In this document: in pieces, positions 1 to 7,613 of the stretch
Position numbering within the stretch: the stretch's first letter is position 1
Layout of the letters: every line of letters begins with the position of its first letter
Source of the DNA: JBKBUF01 sp046290815
GTDB taxonomy: Bacteria > Bacteroidota > Bacteroidia > Cytophagales > Cytophagaceae
Assembly (NCBI GenBank): GCA_046290815.1
Contig: JBKBUF010000034.1
Span: 1-40,804, forward strand
DNA length: 40,804 nt
Reading direction: 5' to 3'
Notes under the pieces: generated by a model
What the model was told of the DNA's origin: nothing
Databases searched by the model: none
What the model saw: the letters and a program-made list of their open reading frames with translations, nothing else
Program-made: the position numbers and the translations under genes

Positions 1-63
1 AGCTTGCTCAAACAAGCCCTCAAATTCCTTTAATTTTTCGTCTTTGTTGTTTTTGGTGTTCAT
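1..63 (-). CDS. 5' end of an unidentified gene, cut by the window edge
   Basis: An ATG at 63-61 on the minus strand opens a frame of 21 codons that runs off the left edge without a stop. The visible peptide is hydrophilic and charged (MNTKNNKDEKLKEFEGLFEQ) with no signal peptide, so a cytoplasmic protein is likely. The family cannot be recognised from 21 residues. The AT-rich region just upstream is compatible with a start site, but no clear promoter was found. This could also be a chance ORF, although a run of 21 charged, gene-like codons favours a real start. Confidence 0.45.
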   Translation of the reverse strand, partial: MNTKNNKDEKLKEFEGLFEQA

Positions 64-611
64 AAAAGTATAATTTAACATTTTTTTACTTTTATGACAC
101 AGTTTATTTTACAGCCTCCCTGAGGCTTGAATCATATACGAAGACTTCCAGGTTTACCATTGCCAGCTTACTCGTTCTATTTGTAGTCGCCCTGGCAGGA
201 ATAATCTATCTTATCACCAGTTAACCCCGGTTCAAAATTCCAATAAAACATTTTTTAAAAGCAAAATATCGGTTCCTTAACTTTTAATATTTCCTCCCGT
301 AAAACCATTTAACATTTAATAATTGAAAGTTTGGGTTTGTTTAACTAAGTAATCTGATGGGATTTCCAGATTGAAAATTTATCCGGAAGAAAATTCAGGA
401 TGGTTTTAAAGTGATATTTAAAAATGGCAAAATCCTGTTATTTTTAAAATTTTCGCCTCCGGAACCTGAATTAAGAAGGGATTTATAACACCTTAAATCA
501 TATTAATTCATGCTAATTTCCCTAAAAACTAGTCATTTAGCGATTACCTCTACATTTCCCCCGGAATAAACTCAAAATCCTTTAATCTCTAAAAGATAAA
601 TCTGATTGCTT
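64..611. other. Long AT-rich intergenic region, no convincing gene
   Basis: About 550 bases separate the cut-off gene on the left from the first T9SS protein. One short stretch (about 123-224, plus) translates to a basic segment followed by a typical membrane-spanning run ending at TAA 222-224, but that frame has no ATG, GTG or TTG. A nearby ATG at 94 is in another frame and stops after 9 codons. It may be a gene remnant or chance. No promoter matching TTTG-N19-TAnnTTTG was found before the gene at 612. Confidence 0.5.
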
Positions 612-2537
612 ATGAAAAAATTATACTCAACTGGTATTTTTTCCAAATTGCTGATACTACTAAGTATTTCCGGTTTGTCGGTCTTTGCGCAATCACCATA
701 TTCCTTAACTCCGGACTGGTATTTCGGGGTGGGTGGTAGACTAACATTCCCTAATGGAAACTTTGCTACTTCTGGTGCTCCGGCTGTCGGAAGCAAGGGA
801 ACGAATACTTCAGCATCACCTGAAACGTCGACCAGCATAAGCCATCCCGATGGAAGCGTGGCTATTTACACCAATACAATGCAAGTATATAACGGTAATC
901 CTGCAGCTACAGCCTGGACAGACTTTATCAGAAACCTGAATGCAACTGGAGATAATACTTGCGGTGGGTCAGCAACAGGGGGTGGAATAGCTTTCCCTGA
1001 TCCGGCGGCGGCCAATGCCTATTATCTGGTGATTGCTAACGATCTTACCTCAGGAGCTTGCGCGAACAGAGGTTCACATAGATACAGGTTTACCGGTGCA
1101 GGAACAGCCACAGGTTACAATGCAGGTCCTACTTTAATGGCCGACAATGCATTTGCAGCTGAAGCAATAACAGCAGGTTCAGATGGAAACGGAGGCTATT
1201 ACTTGGTGCTTCATGATAAAGGAAGCGCTAATGTGTTTCGAGTTTGGCGTTTTACCTCTGGTGGAATCACTGGCCCAACTGATTATGACAAACCTGATTT
1301 CTTTTCTAATGCAGATTTTCAAAGTTATTTAAAAATCAGCCCCTGTCAGGATAAAATTGCTTTTGCCGGCGGCAATGCGTTAGTAGTTTACGAATTTGAC
1401 CGAACTACAGGTGCTGTTGGAAATGAACTAAGAAGGGTTGCAGGAATAGGACAAGGTGTAGGATTGGAATTTTCTCCCGACGGATCTCGTGTTTTTTATT
1501 CTGGACAGGGAACCACAGTTAATTATGTAAACATTGCAACAGGAGCAACCGGTTCTGTAGCAGGATCTGCATCATGGACTATGCAATTAGGACCTGATGG
1601 AAAAATCTATACTTCCGGTACTCAGGGAAGCACTGTCATAGGAGTAATAACTGACCCCAATGGTACACCATCATATAGTACACTTGCAATGGCGGGCGGT
1701 ACCAATATGTTTAGAGGAATAAGCAACATTGCCTGGTTAAGTCCAAGAACTCCTGCTATCAACAATTCAGGATCCTGTAATCTCAGCTTTAACTTTGACT
1801 TCAATACCTATTTCGGCTCAGCAGTAGCAGTAAATGCTGCAACCATTGAATGGAACTTTGGAACAGGTCTTGGTTGGCAATCAGGCCTGGGCGCAACACC
1901 TACTTTTGATTATACTTCTGCAGGAACAGGAACGTATACAGTACAGGTAAGATATAGAGATAGCTATTGTAATCATTTATGGACGGCAAGCAAAAGTGTA
2001 TCACCAGTATGTACAGCGCCTGTTACTCTTGTTGCATTTGATGGTTACAGAAGCGGTTCTAAAAATATTCTGCACTGGAGCACAGCATCTGAAATCAACA
2101 ACAGCCACTTTATCATCCAAAGATCTTCTGATGGAGAAAATTTTGAAACTATAGGAAAGGTTGATGGAAATGGAAATTCTAATATTGTAAGACATTATGC
2201 CTTCACCGATTATCAAACAGGCAATGAAAATTATTATTACAGACTTGTACAATTTGACTTCGATGGAAAAAATGAAACAAGCAAAGTAATCAGTATTTCC
2301 TCAGGATCTTCCGCTATTTCTGTTCAACCGAATCCTTCTGCAGGAGAATTCCATCTGGCTGCTTATAAGGCAGGACAAATTAAGGTAACGGACATATTGG
2401 GAAGAGTATTGATGGAGAAATATCTCACAGATGAGTTAAATGTTATGTCTTTCGGTTCTGAATTAACTAAGGGAACATACCTTTTGATTTTTGCAGACAA
2501 CGAACAAACACACACCATACTAATTGTAAAAGAGTAG
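612..2537 (+). CDS. Secreted T9SS cargo protein with beta-propeller-like region and PKD-like domain
   Basis: The 641-residue product starts at ATG 612; a TTG six bases upstream is also in frame but less likely. Residues 1-25 form a signal peptide ending in VFAQ. The middle (about 50-390) is Gly/Ser/Thr-rich and contains PD40/WD40-like blades such as LEFSPDGSRVFYSG and MQLGPDGKIYTSG, so a beta-propeller is inferred. Residues about 400-475 resemble a PKD/Ig-like fold (EWNFGTGLGW, GTYTVQVRYRD). From about residue 570 a type A T9SS sorting domain follows (QPNPSAGEF, then TDILGRV and KGTYLLIF). The protein should cross the outer membrane by T9SS and be anchored on the surface or released. Its substrate or role is not evident. 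A probable terminator follows at 2545. Confidence 0.85.
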   Translation: MKKLYSTGIFSKLLILLSISGLSVFAQSPYSLTPDWYFGVGGRLTFPNGNFATSGAPAVGSKGTNTSASPETSTSISHPDGSVAIYTNTMQVYNGNPAATAWTDFIRNLNATGDNTCGGSATGGGIAFPDPAAANAYYLVIANDLTSGACANRGSHRYRFTGAGTATGYNAGPTLMADNAFAAEAITAGSDGNGGYYLVLHDKGSANVFRVWRFTSGGITGPTDYDKPDFFSNADFQSYLKISPCQDKIAFAGGNALVVYEFDRTTGAVGNELRRVAGIGQGVGLEFSPDGSRVFYSGQGTTVNYVNIATGATGSVAGSASWTMQLGPDGKIYTSGTQGSTVIGVITDPNGTPSYSTLAMAGGTNMFRGISNIAWLSPRTPAINNSGSCNLSFNFDFNTYFGSAVAVNAATIEWNFGTGLGWQSGLGATPTFDYTSAGTGTYTVQVRYRDSYCNHLWTASKSVSPVCTAPVTLVAFDGYRSGSKNILHWSTASEINNSHFIIQRSSDGENFETIGKVDGNGNSNIVRHYAFTDYQTGNENYYYRLVQFDFDGKNETSKVISISSGSSAISVQPNPSAGEFHLAAYKAGQIKVTDILGRVLMEKYLTDELNVMSFGSELTKGTYLLIFADNEQTHTILIVKE

Positions 2538-2544
2538 CCCTCGG

Positions 2545-2604
2545 GACTGTCTATAAAAATTATTTTGAGCATTGCTAAGAGAAAGTTTTGTAGACAGTCT
2601 TTTC
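2545..2604 (+). terminator. Probable terminator after the first T9SS gene
   Basis: A perfect 9-bp inverted repeat, GACTGTCTA (2545-2553) and TAGACAGTC (2591-2599), is followed by TTTTC. The 37-nt loop is long for an intrinsic terminator, so confidence is moderate. A second hairpin, ATTGTAAG / CTTACAAT at 2639-2663, lies downstream and is followed by a long T run; it could be a back-up terminator. Confidence 0.5.
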
Positions 2605-2726
2605 ATTTTCCGATTTTTCATATTAATATTTTTGGATCATTGTAAGTTTTTCATTCTTACAATCAATATTTTTTTTTCTTTTATTATTTTCCTGCCTTGA
2701 AAATTCAACCTAAACCATTATCAGCT

Positions 2727-5700
2727 ATGAGGTGCCCAATTATTACCCTTTTCATAATTTTCACTCTGATATTTCAAAGCTATTCTGCCAATCTTCCTTC
2801 CGGGTTTATTGAGCAAATCTTAGCAGACAAAATCGATCCGGTCGACCTCACAGTTTTGCCTGATGGCAGAATAATAATTGTAGAAAAAAACGGAAGGGCA
2901 CTCCTTTATAAAAACGGGCAGTTACAATCCGATCCCTTTCTTGAAGTAAATGCGGACAACTACAATGAAAGAGGATTTCAGACAATAGTACTCGATCCGC
3001 ATTTTGAGCACAACAATTACATTTACCTTTATTATACCAAGCCGGGAGGATATAATGTGGTGTCCAGATTTACTGTAAGCGGCGACTATGCTTTGCCCGG
3101 GAGTGAAAATATAATTTTGGAAATGGACCCTATGCCCGGAAGTATTCACAATGGCGGAGCAATGGTGTTTGACAATGATGGCAAACTAATTATAGCCACA
3201 GGTGATGGTGGCCAGGGTTCAAACGCACAAAGCACCAATAATCTGTTAGGTAAAATATTAAGAATAAATACTGATGGTAGTATCCCTCAGGACAATCCTT
3301 TCTACAATACTTATACAGGTAAAAACAGAGCCATTTATGCATTAGGATTCAGGAATCCATTTTCTATGGATATTGTCAAGGAAACAGGAGACATTTTAAT
3401 CAATGATGTAGGACACATATCTTTCGAAGAAGTGAACAGATTGGTGAAGGGAGGCAACTATGGCTGGCCTACAATTGAAGGAGTAAGAACTACACAAACT
3501 GCACCTGCAAATTATCAGGATCCTATTCACGCTTACGGAAGAGAAGGCTGGACCAGATGTGCTATAGTGGGAGGATGTGTTTATCAACCTGAATTAAAAT
3601 CTTTTCCTCCGCAGTACTGGGGTAATTATTTTTTTGCCGATTACTGTAATGGAACAATGTACTATCTGAACCCGGTTAACGGTGCCGTAATTGGTTCATT
3701 TGTAAGTGGTCTTGACAGGCTGGTAGCAATAAAATCACTTTCAGATGGAAGCATGCTGTATCTGCAGCGATCAGGAATCCGCGATGGTTCCATAGGGGAT
3801 AATACCTCCACAGCAAATGGTGCTCTATGGAAAATTTCCTATACCGGACAAGGAACCCCATTCATTTCAAAACATCCATCCAACGTTCTTGCAGCAACAG
3901 GAGAAACTGTTTCTTTTTCTGTAGTTGCTTCAGGTAATACACCGCTCACTTACTCATGGAAAGTCAATGGTGAAGTTGTACAATCGGGACCTTCGAATGT
4001 TCTTACACTCCAGAATATTCCAGCTTCACTTAATGGTGCTTCAATCGTTTGCACTGTTTCTAACACTCTCGGCTCTGCATCCACCAGTCCTGCAATACTC
4101 ACTGTAGTGAACAGTGAACGTCCGGTGCCTGTAATACATTCTCCATCTTCCGGCACATTATATAAGGGAGGTGATATATTAACCATATCCGGTAGTGCTC
4201 AAAGTGCCGGAGGAACAGTTATAACGGATGACAAACTATTTTGGAAGATTGATTTTCATCACGATGACCATACACATCCTGCTCTTTCAAATCATATAGG
4301 ATCTTCCGGGTCGTACAACATTCCAAGAGTTGGAGAAACATCGGATAATGTATGGTACAGAATTTATCTTACTGCTACAGATGAAAACGGACTAAGCGGC
4401 ACAACTTTCAGAGATGTATACCCTGTGAAATCTAACATCAGGGTTTCATCCTTAAACGGAAATCAGGAGTTAAGACTTGAAGGAAAAAGATTCTATGGCG
4501 ATACGACTTTTACATCTGTTGTCGGACTGCTTCGCTCAGTCAAAGCACCGGAAATACAAATCCTCGGAGATTCAGTAAACACTTTTCATTCCTGGGGAAA
4601 CGGTAGCACCAATTCGGTTCTTGACTTTTTTGTTCCGCAAAATGATACTGTTATTACAGCACGTTTCACATCTACGCCCCTTGCAAAAGGAAACGGTCTG
4701 AACAGGTACTTCTACAGTACACTTACAAGGTTTAATAACAACAATCATAACGTAAGCAGCATCGGCAATGTAGATTTTAACTGGGGTAACGGATCTCCGT
4801 CGGGCATTCCTGCGGACAATTTCTGGGGAAGGTTTGAAGGATTTGTAGAACCGATACATTCCGCAGAATATACTTTTTATACATTAAGTGACGATGGGGT
4901 TAACCTATGGGTGAACAACCAGCAATTGATAAATGACTGGACAGATCATGCAGCAAGAGAATTTTCAGGAAAAATTTACCTTGAAGCCGGCAGAAGATAT
5001 CCTATTAAACTGGAATATTATGAAAAAACAGGAGGCGCACTTGTTCATCTGTTTTGGAGTGCGATCAATCTTCCAAAAGAGATAATTCCGGCAAGGCAGC
5101 TGTTTGTAAAGAACAGCCATGGATTAAATTTTGAAGTAATCCCGGCAAAAACCTATGGAGATGCGCCATTTACAATAAAAGTTTCTTCTTTGTCCGGCTT
5201 GCCGATTCAGATTAATTTACCATCCAATCATGTAGCCAGCATCAATGGGAATTCAATTACTATTATAGGTGCAGGCACCGTTGATATTGAGGCTACGCAG
5301 GCAGCAACCGCTGCTTATGATCAATCTCATGCAGTAAGAAAATTAGTCGTGCGTAAAGCTGAACTAACAGTTGCGGCAGAAAATAAATTCCGGCCATACG
5401 GAGTCAGCAATCCGGAATTTACATACAGTTATGCCGGCTTTGTATATAATGAAAACGAATCTGTAATCACCGGAATTCCTCATATAGTAAGTCCTGCTAA
5501 TGAACTTAGTCCTTCAGGAACATATCCGATTAACATTTCCAAAGGCAGTCTTTCATCTGATAATTATAATTTCAATTTTGTCGATGGAGTATTAACAGTG
5601 GACTATCCTACTTCTACGGAATCCATAGGTAATTCATACATTAAAATTTCCCCTAATCCTTCGGCGGGAAGATTTCATATAGAATGCACAGATAGTATAA

Positions 5701-5843
5701 AGGAAGTAATGCTAATTAATAGTCTGGGTCAAACAGAAATATATTACAATACATCAGCCATCGAGCCAACTATGAAAGGATTGCTTAAAGTGATAGTGAA
5801 AACAGATAAGGGAGAATTTACAACTAAGGTGATTGCCTGGTGA
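2727..5843 (+). CDS. Secreted glucose/sorbosone dehydrogenase-like protein with Ig, PA14, MBG and T9SS sorting domains
   Basis: ATG 2727 gives 1038 residues with a clean signal peptide (ends SYSA); an in-frame TTG at 2697 would add ten unneeded residues. Domains in order: GSDH beta-propeller, about 25-370 (DLTVLPDGRIIIVEKNG, GGAMVFDNDGKLIIATGDGG, YALGFRNPFSMD); an Ig-like domain, about 378-460; an uncharacterised beta-rich stretch; PA14, about 655-777 (FWGRFEGFVEP, SDDGVNLWVNNQ, YPIKLEYYE), usually carbohydrate-binding; MBG-type Ig repeats, about 800-958; and a type A T9SS domain from about 972 (KISPNPSAGRF). PQQ-dependent GSDH enzymes oxidise sugars, and the PA14 module suggests a polysaccharide target; this is inference. 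It has the same orientation as the gene upstream but is separated by terminator-like hairpins, so it is probably transcribed separately. Confidence 0.88.
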   Translation: MRCPIITLFIIFTLIFQSYSANLPSGFIEQILADKIDPVDLTVLPDGRIIIVEKNGRALLYKNGQLQSDPFLEVNADNYNERGFQTIVLDPHFEHNNYIYLYYTKPGGYNVVSRFTVSGDYALPGSENIILEMDPMPGSIHNGGAMVFDNDGKLIIATGDGGQGSNAQSTNNLLGKILRINTDGSIPQDNPFYNTYTGKNRAIYALGFRNPFSMDIVKETGDILINDVGHISFEEVNRLVKGGNYGWPTIEGVRTTQTAPANYQDPIHAYGREGWTRCAIVGGCVYQPELKSFPPQYWGNYFFADYCNGTMYYLNPVNGAVIGSFVSGLDRLVAIKSLSDGSMLYLQRSGIRDGSIGDNTSTANGALWKISYTGQGTPFISKHPSNVLAATGETVSFSVVASGNTPLTYSWKVNGEVVQSGPSNVLTLQNIPASLNGASIVCTVSNTLGSASTSPAILTVVNSERPVPVIHSPSSGTLYKGGDILTISGSAQSAGGTVITDDKLFWKIDFHHDDHTHPALSNHIGSSGSYNIPRVGETSDNVWYRIYLTATDENGLSGTTFRDVYPVKSNIRVSSLNGNQELRLEGKRFYGDTTFTSVVGLLRSVKAPEIQILGDSVNTFHSWGNGSTNSVLDFFVPQNDTVITARFTSTPLAKGNGLNRYFYSTLTRFNNNNHNVSSIGNVDFNWGNGSPSGIPADNFWGRFEGFVEPIHSAEYTFYTLSDDGVNLWVNNQQLINDWTDHAAREFSGKIYLEAGRRYPIKLEYYEKTGGALVHLFWSAINLPKEIIPARQLFVKNSHGLNFEVIPAKTYGDAPFTIKVSSLSGLPIQINLPSNHVASINGNSITIIGAGTVDIEATQAATAAYDQSHAVRKLVVRKAELTVAAENKFRPYGVSNPEFTYSYAGFVYNENESVITGIPHIVSPANELSPSGTYPINISKGSLSSDNYNFNFVDGVLTVDYPTSTESIGNSYIKISPNPSAGRFHIECTDSIKEVMLINSLGQTEIYYNTSAIEPTMKGLLKVIVKTDKGEFTTKVIAW

Positions 5844-5869
5844 TGGATCAGAAAACGCCTTAAAAAAGT

Positions 5870-5905
5870 AAAACCGCAAACTGATAAATTTGCGGTTTTA
5901 GTTTT
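5870..5905. terminator. Bidirectional intrinsic terminator between the T9SS gene and tRNA-Arg
   Basis: A perfect 11-bp stem, AAAACCGCAAA (5870-5880) and TTTGCGGTTTT (5889-5899), has an 8-nt loop and T-rich tracts on both strands. It lies between convergent units, the gene ending at 5843 and tRNA-Arg on the minus strand, and can serve both. Confidence 0.85.
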
Positions 5906-5906
5906 G

Positions 5907-5978
5907 TAGCCTCGACAGGAATCGAACCTGTATCAAAAGTTTAGGAAACTTCTATTCTATCCATTGAACTACGAGGCC
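5907..5978 (-). tRNA. tRNA-Arg (anticodon CCT)
   Basis: Read on the minus strand from 5978, all arms are present: acceptor GGCCTCG with CGAGGCT (first pair G-U), D-arm GTTC/GAAT, anticodon arm GAAGT-TTCCTAA-ACTTT with anticodon CCT, 4-nt variable region, T-arm ACAGG-TTCGATT-CCTGT, and discriminator A at 5907. Total 72 nt, CCA not encoded. The 5' half (5941-5978) also encodes the last codons of the GIY-YIG gene on the same strand, whose TAA stop lies in the anticodon loop. No separate promoter was found directly upstream, so expression may depend on transcription through the GIY-YIG gene from the promoter at 6342-6372. Confidence 0.95.
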
Positions 5979-6210
5979 GTAGATTTTTGAGGTACTCTTT
6001 TCCTACCCCAGTCTTAAAATATTTTTCTCTTTCTCTCGTTATTTGTCTATTATTTACCTCTTCCAAATATAAAACTTTCCAAGGTAAATAAGGCTTGGTT
6101 GACCTGGTTTTACCAGAAGTATGTTCTTTAAATCTTTTATCAAAATTTTCCGTCTGACCTACATATATCCTACCATCCTTCTCACTTTTAATTGCATAAA
6201 CAGTAATCAT
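5941..6210 (-). CDS. Small GIY-YIG endonuclease whose C-terminus is encoded inside tRNA-Arg
   Basis: The 89-residue protein is a minimal GIY-YIG nuclease domain: VYAI and RIYVGQT correspond to the GIY...YIG motif, followed by the conserved Arg of DKRFKEH, the PWKVLYLEE strand, and the REREKYFKTG helix with the metal-binding Glu. The usual family length is about 80-95 residues. The last codons (RPRSSMDRIEVS) are read from the 5' half of tRNA-Arg and end at TAA in the anticodon loop, so the native C-terminus was probably replaced by tRNA sequence. The ATG at 6210-6208 lies only about ten bases after an incomplete duplicate of the same tRNA. GIY-YIG domains make single- or double-strand cuts in homing endonucleases, UvrC and restriction enzymes. 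A role in inserting this cassette into the tRNA is inference; domestication or repair is an alternative. Confidence 0.9.
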   Translation of the reverse strand: MITVYAIKSEKDGRIYVGQTENFDKRFKEHTSGKTRSTKPYLPWKVLYLEEVNNRQITREREKYFKTGVGKEYLKNLRPRSSMDRIEVS

Positions 6211-6220
6211 AATTTAACTG
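5979..6220 (-). mobile_element. Putative GIY-YIG cassette inserted in tRNA-Arg
   Basis: This segment lies between two copies of the same tRNA portion: 5932-5978 in the intact gene and 6221-6287 in the remnant, which is identical except for a 20-bp insertion. The simplest reading is that a cassette of about 240 bp carrying the GIY-YIG gene entered the tRNA near the variable loop and duplicated about 47 bp of target, which kept one complete tRNA. What is seen is the duplication and the gene; the insertion mechanism is inferred. Confidence 0.6.
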
Positions 6221-6287
6221 ATCAAAAGTTTAGGAAACTTCCCTGCCTGCCGGCAGGCAGGTATTCTATCCATTGAACTACGAGGCC
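6221..6287 (-). pseudogene. Incomplete duplicate of tRNA-Arg (5' two-thirds) with palindrome insertion
   Basis: Read from 6287 on the minus strand, the acceptor 5' strand, D-arm and complete anticodon arm of tRNA-Arg(CCT) are repeated base for base (6262-6287 equals 5953-5978; 6221-6241 equals 5932-5952). The copy stops at the variable region, so T-arm and acceptor 3' strand are missing and it cannot be a functional tRNA. A perfect 20-bp palindrome separates the D-arm from the anticodon arm. The fragment forms the leader just ahead of the GIY-YIG start codon. Confidence 0.9.
6242..6261. repeat. Perfect 20-bp GC-rich palindrome
   Basis: CCTGCCTGCCGGCAGGCAGG is exactly self-complementary and much more GC-rich than its surroundings. 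Comparison with the intact tRNA shows it is an exact insertion with no loss or duplication of flanking bases. It resembles dispersed palindromic repeats of the kind seen in some Bacteroidota genomes; no second copy was noticed in this window. Confidence 0.9.
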
Positions 6288-6341
6288 AAAAAATGTTATA
6301 GCCAATATATTAACTTAAATAAGCCATTGCGATATAAAGTG

Positions 6342-6372
6342 CAAAAATATAGTTTTATAGTTTTTTTACAAA
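6342..6372 (-). promoter_or_regulatory. Bacteroidota-type promoter for the tRNA-like/GIY-YIG/tRNA-Arg unit
   Basis: On the minus strand, TTTG (6372-6369), a 19-base spacer and TATTTTTG (6349-6342) match the Bacteroidota sigma-factor pattern TTTG-N19-TAnnTTTG. It overlaps the last codons of hflX and points towards the tRNA fragment at 6287. Predicted transcription starts near 6335. Confidence 0.65.
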
Positions 6373-7538
6373 TAATTCGGATAGATGGTAAGGTGCTTCT
6401 CCTTAACCATTAAACCGATTTTATCTCTCAACTCATCTATATTTTCCCTGTTTGCAGCAGAGATAAAAACTGTCTGTACTCCTTCTTTGTTCAGATAGCT
6501 GGCCTTTAAATGTTGAAGGGTTACCGGTATTTCCTCTCCTTCTTCTTCAAGAGGCTTATACAAATCGATTTTATTAAACACCAAAATTGTAGGCTTGTCT
6601 GCTGCCTTAATTTCAGCCAGGGTTTTGTTCACTACCTCTATGTGCTCTTCAAAAGAAGGGTGAGAAATATCTACTACATGCACCAGAATATCAGCCTCTC
6701 TTACTTCGTCAAGAGTAGACTTAAAACTTTCAATTAATGTAGTAGGAAGCTTTCTGATAAACCCTACTGTATCGGACAATAAAAATGGGATATTTTCATA
6801 CGTTACCTTTCTTACTGTCGCATCTACTGTAGCAAATAGTTTGTTCTCCGCAAATACATCTGATTTACTTAGCAGATTCATAATTGTCGATTTCCCGACA
6901 TTGGTGTATCCAACCAATGCCACTCTCACAATCTCAGATCTGGATTTGCGCTGAGTTACGCTTTGTTTATCAATCTTCTTAAGCTTTTCCTTAAGGAGTG
7001 TAATCTGGTCTCTGATAACACGTTTATCGGTCTCAATCTCCTTTTCACCGGCTCCACCCCTGGTACCAGTACCTCCTCTTTGTCTTTCAAGGTGAGTCCA
7101 CATTCTGGTAAGTCTGGGTAACAGATATTGATATCTTGCAAGTTCTACCTGTGTCCTTGCCTGTGCTGTCTTCGCCCTTTGGAGGAAAATTTCAAGAATC
7201 AGTAAGCTACGATCGTAGATTCTGCACTTAAGTTCATTTTCCAGATTTTTTAATTGTGAAGGAGAAAGGTCATCGTCAAAAATAACCCGGTCAATTTCAT
7301 ACTCCTTAATGTAAGCCTGAATTTCTTCTAACTTACCCTTACCTATAAAAAACCTGGAATCCGGCTTGTCAAGTCTTTGGATAAATTTATAATATGTTTT
7401 AACACCTGCGGTTTCAGTTAAAAATGCCAGTTCATCAAGATACTCCCTTACTTTTTCAAGCGGAGTTCTTTTATCTGCCAATGCTACCAATACGGCCCTT
7501 TCAACCTTGACGGCTGTTTCCTGTGTTTCGTTACCCAT
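6366..7538 (-). CDS. hflX: GTPase HflX, ribosome-associated
   Basis: The 390-residue protein starts at ATG 7538; a TTG directly before it is also in frame. It shows the HflX N-terminal domain, a linker with the signature QRGGTGTRGGAGEKEIETD, and a G domain: G1 GYTNVGKST at about residue 207, G3 DTVGFIRKLP, G4 NKID. HflX binds the ribosome, splits stalled 70S particles under stress and hydrolyses GTP; this is known of the family. Length is typical. Its 3' end overlaps the promoter of the tRNA-Arg/GIY-YIG unit. It is separated by about 75 bases from the cytochrome gene upstream and may share its transcript. Confidence 0.95.
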   Translation of the reverse strand: MGNETQETAVKVERAVLVALADKRTPLEKVREYLDELAFLTETAGVKTYYKFIQRLDKPDSRFFIGKGKLEEIQAYIKEYEIDRVIFDDDLSPSQLKNLENELKCRIYDRSLLILEIFLQRAKTAQARTQVELARYQYLLPRLTRMWTHLERQRGGTGTRGGAGEKEIETDKRVIRDQITLLKEKLKKIDKQSVTQRKSRSEIVRVALVGYTNVGKSTIMNLLSKSDVFAENKLFATVDATVRKVTYENIPFLLSDTVGFIRKLPTTLIESFKSTLDEVREADILVHVVDISHPSFEEHIEVVNKTLAEIKAADKPTILVFNKIDLYKPLEEEGEEIPVTLQHLKASYLNKEGVQTVFISAANRENIDELRDKIGLMVKEKHLTIYPNYL

Positions 7539-7613
7539 CAAATATTTCTAAAAGTTTGATATATACTTATCAAACAAAGGAATCGCACAAATTATTCAAA
7601 TTTTGTAATCCTG

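Noticed and set aside
94..224. Small membrane protein of about 34 residues ending at 224
   Set aside because: The hydrophobic run is convincing as a helix, but the frame has no start codon, and the nearby ATG at 94 is in another frame and stops after 9 codons.
2627..2634. TATTTTTG as promoter of the GSDH-like gene
   Set aside because: A -7 match is present, but no TTTG element lies 17-23 bases upstream, and the T-rich region makes chance matches likely.
6221..6287. Second functional tRNA-Arg with an intron
   Set aside because: T-arm and acceptor 3' strand are absent after the variable region, and the palindrome does not sit at a known tRNA intron position.
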